DNA of 7,484 bases. Source: Simkania sp. (GTDB taxonomy: Bacteria; Chlamydiota; Chlamydiia; Chlamydiales; Simkaniaceae). The DNA lies in the NCBI GenBank assembly GCA_028279205.1, contig JANQSR010000112.1, forward strand, positions 1 to 7,484, in the 5' to 3' direction. This document shows, piece after piece, positions 6,105 through 7,484 of this stretch. Below the pieces are notes generated by a model that was not told the DNA's origin, ran no database searches, and was given only the letters and a program-made list of their open reading frames with translations. The stretch's first letter is position 1, and each line of letters opens with the position of its first letter. The position numbers were made by a program, and so were the translations under genes.

Positions 6105-7055
6105 TTAGGTGGCGTCGCCCTTTGAAGTTTTTTGCCTGTGTCCTTTGGTTTTTTTTCTTTTTTTTCTGCCAACTTGTTGCTTTTGAGTGGGAACTTTTGT
6201 GTGCTTACCAACCACCTCATGAAGAGTTTCAACAGCCATGAAGGCTGTGGGATCTTCATTTAATACAATCTCTTTGAGGTCAGACAAATCAAGGCGTTCG
6301 ACAATCACAAGAAGGATCTCTCTTGCATCACCTGTGTAACCTCCCCGTCCATACATGATTGTTAGCCCAAGGCCAAGCTCATGCATGATAGCCTCTCCAA
6401 CCTCTTTGGGTTTTTGCGAAATAATGGTCACAGATTTTAGCTCGTCGAGACCGACAATGACGATATCCATGATCTTAAATGCGACCAGGTAGGTTAGAAG
6501 GGAGCGGAAAGCAACATGCCAATCGACAAAAATCCAACCGTAGATGGCGAAGATAAAGAGATTAATGAAGAAGATCACCTGACCTACTGTAAACCCTTTT
6601 CTTCGGCTGATGATGATGGCTAGAATTTCGCTGCCATCCAAACACCCCCCAGCTCGAATGATAAGGCCTGTGCCTACCCCCAAGAAGGTTCCCCCAATGA
6701 GGATGACTTCTAGTTCATACAGCTCCTCGAAAACGGGAGCCGATCCGAGAACGAAAAGAAAGAGGGTGAAGAAAAGAACGGCGATCATCATTTGAATGAA
6801 AAATGTCCGCCGGATATATAAATAGGAGAGGAAGATGAAGGGGAGCGTCAAGCACAAAAAATAGAAGGGGAATAAAGAGTTCGAGGTGAGCTTGATCAAG
6901 ATCATTGCAATGCCAATGACCCCTCCGTCAATCAGGTAATTGGGGATCAAGAAAGAGTGGATTGCAAATGCTGAAAGAAAGGCTCCCAAAGCGATATAAA
7001 TATGGGAAAGGAGCATTTGTTTTCGCGTGCGAAAAGATCGATGAGAAATTGCCAT
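6105..7055 (-). CDS. YitT family membrane protein with DUF2179 domain
   Basis: A 316-residue member of the YitT/DUF161 family, whose transport substrate is not established. The N-terminal half is the membrane part, with roughly six hydrophobic segments (about 15-38, 44-56, 60-80, 84-104, 115-135, 158-178 and 185-203). It has the family glycine signatures IDGGVIGIA (42-50) and RAGGCLDGSEILA (134-146). The C-terminal DUF2179 domain, a small cytosolic domain, is seen as GLTIMYGRGGYTGDAREIL (230-248) through DPTAFMAVETLHEVVG (268-283). An unusual basic tail follows (291-316), with the lysine/arginine run RKKRKKTK coded by two runs of eight A. The ATG at 7055 is the first of the frame and has no good Shine-Dalgarno sequence. 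It lies 90 bases after tRNA-Asp on the same strand and has its own promoter-like element. Confidence 0.88.
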   Translation of the reverse strand: MAISHRSFRTRKQMLLSHIYIALGAFLSAFAIHSFLIPNYLIDGGVIGIAMILIKLTSNSLFPFYFLCLTLPFIFLSYLYIRRTFFIQMMIAVLFFTLFLFVLGSAPVFEELYELEVILIGGTFLGVGTGLIIRAGGCLDGSEILAIIISRRKGFTVGQVIFFINLFIFAIYGWIFVDWHVAFRSLLTYLVAFKIMDIVIVGLDELKSVTIISQKPKEVGEAIMHELGLGLTIMYGRGGYTGDAREILLVIVERLDLSDLKEIVLNEDPTAFMAVETLHEVVGKHTKVPTQKQQVGRKKRKKTKGHRQKTSKGDAT

Positions 7056-7082
7056 GGAGATCGCGTTTGTTAAATTTGGGAT

Positions 7083-7111
7083 AGTTTAAAATTTTCAGCT
7101 CCAAAAGTAAA
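7083..7111 (-). promoter_or_regulatory. Putative promoter of the YitT-family gene
   Basis: Read on the minus strand, TTTACT (7106-7111) is followed after 17 bases by TAAACT (7083-7088); each box matches the sigma70 consensus at four of six positions. Transcription would start about 20 bases before the ATG. It could also serve nadC and the genes behind it, because no terminator is seen between them. Confidence 0.4.
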
Positions 7112-7145
7112 GCAAAGAGCTTTTAATTGGGAAAAGAAGGGGTGA

Positions 7146-7219
7146 CGCGAGAGACGGGACTCGAACCCGCAACTTCCAGCGTGACAGGCTGGTGCTCTAG
7201 CCGATTGAACTACTCTCGC
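7146..7219 (-). tRNA. tRNA-Asp (anticodon GTC)
   Basis: A full 74-base cloverleaf can be folded by eye. The acceptor stem is GCGAGAG/CTCTCGC with discriminator G. The anticodon stem is CCAGC/GCTGG around the loop CTGTCAC, with anticodon GTC at 7183-7185. The T arm is GCGGG/CCCGT around TTCGAGT. The 3' CCA is not encoded and must be added. It is 30 bases downstream of tRNA-Val and very likely shares its transcript. Confidence 0.97.
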
Positions 7220-7249
7220 ACAAAAAATGCTTAAAATCCTTAAACAGGA

Positions 7250-7322
7250 TGGGCGCAACAGGACTCGAACCTATGACCGCCTGTGTGTAAAACAGGAGCT
7301 CTACCAGCTGAGCTATGCGCCC
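7250..7322 (-). tRNA. tRNA-Val (anticodon TAC)
   Basis: A full 73-base cloverleaf. The acceptor stem is GGGCGCA/TGCGCCC with discriminator A. The D stem is GCTC/GAGC. The anticodon stem is CCTGT/ACAGG around the loop TTTACAC, with anticodon TAC at 7287-7289. The T arm is ATAGG/CCTGT around TTCGAGT. CCA is not encoded. It is the first gene of a two-tRNA unit. Confidence 0.97.
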
Positions 7323-7398
7323 CCTTAAGCAGAGAACAAATCTATAGGGCGAATGAATTTTTCTCAAGGTTATTCTCAAATTAGGCAGGGCCCAGGAC

Positions 7399-7404
7399 AT
7401 TATA
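7399..7404 (-). promoter_or_regulatory. -10 box of the likely tRNA-Val/tRNA-Asp promoter
   Basis: A perfect TATAAT on the minus strand lies about 77 bases before tRNA-Val. It follows an A7T5 tract (7403-7414) and is followed by a GC-rich stretch (CCTGGGCCC), the type of discriminator found at stable-RNA promoters. No good -35 box is seen at 17 bases. A second candidate nearer the tRNA uses TTGAGA and TATAGA but with a 15-base spacer. Confidence 0.45.
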
Positions 7405-7484
7405 AAAATTTTTTTAAGCAATCGTTCCTGAAGGCCTAATTTTGCAAGTTTCAGCAAGCCATCTCAAATTTTTTTAGGGTTCTT

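Noticed and set aside
7105..7124. Possible terminator AAAGC/GCTTT after tRNA-Asp
   Set aside because: The stem is five mostly A-T pairs followed by only a short T run, and it overlaps the YitT promoter candidate. It is too weak to call.

Overview
The window reads as ordinary chromosome of an obligate intracellular bacterium, most likely a Chlamydia-related (environmental) chlamydia. The main clues are a TLC-type ATP/ADP (nucleotide) translocase, a strongly diverged extra GroEL copy of the kind chlamydiae keep beside the standard groES-groEL pair, and few strong Shine-Dalgarno sequences. The moderate base composition would suit a Waddlia-like lineage better than the AT-richer Chlamydiae. That placement is inference and no marker gene here fixes it.

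Layout, left to right. Positions 1-237 hold no convincing gene, but carry a 12-bp palindrome and a promoter-like element whose -10 box lies in a 7-bp inverted repeat. One plus-strand gene follows (238-1758, nucleotide transporter); a good intrinsic terminator for it lies 131 bases downstream, inside the tail of the opposing gene. Everything after that is on the minus strand. In transcription order (right to left) it is: tRNA-Val, tRNA-Asp, a YitT-family membrane protein, nadC, a GroEL-like protein, and two tandem glycosyltransferase family 9 (heptosyltransferase-like) genes. The last four genes are packed as an operon: 36 bases between nadC and groEL-like, 0 bases between groEL-like and the first glycosyltransferase (TAAATG), and a 4-base ATGA overlap between the two glycosyltransferases.

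How they may work together. The transporter and NadC both bear on nucleotide/NAD supply: one moves nucleotides across the membrane, the other makes nicotinate mononucleotide from quinolinate. The two glycosyltransferases probably act on a surface glycan or lipopolysaccharide-like acceptor. The GroEL-like protein is the most striking item. It lacks all three acidic residues needed for ATP hydrolysis in GroEL, has two internal deletions in the nucleotide-handling regions and has no GGM tail, yet keeps the hydrophobic client/GroES-binding residues of the apical domain. It has no CIRCE element and no groES beside it, and it is translationally linked to the sugar-transferase pair. No CRISPR array, insertion sequence, phage gene or other mobile element is visible.
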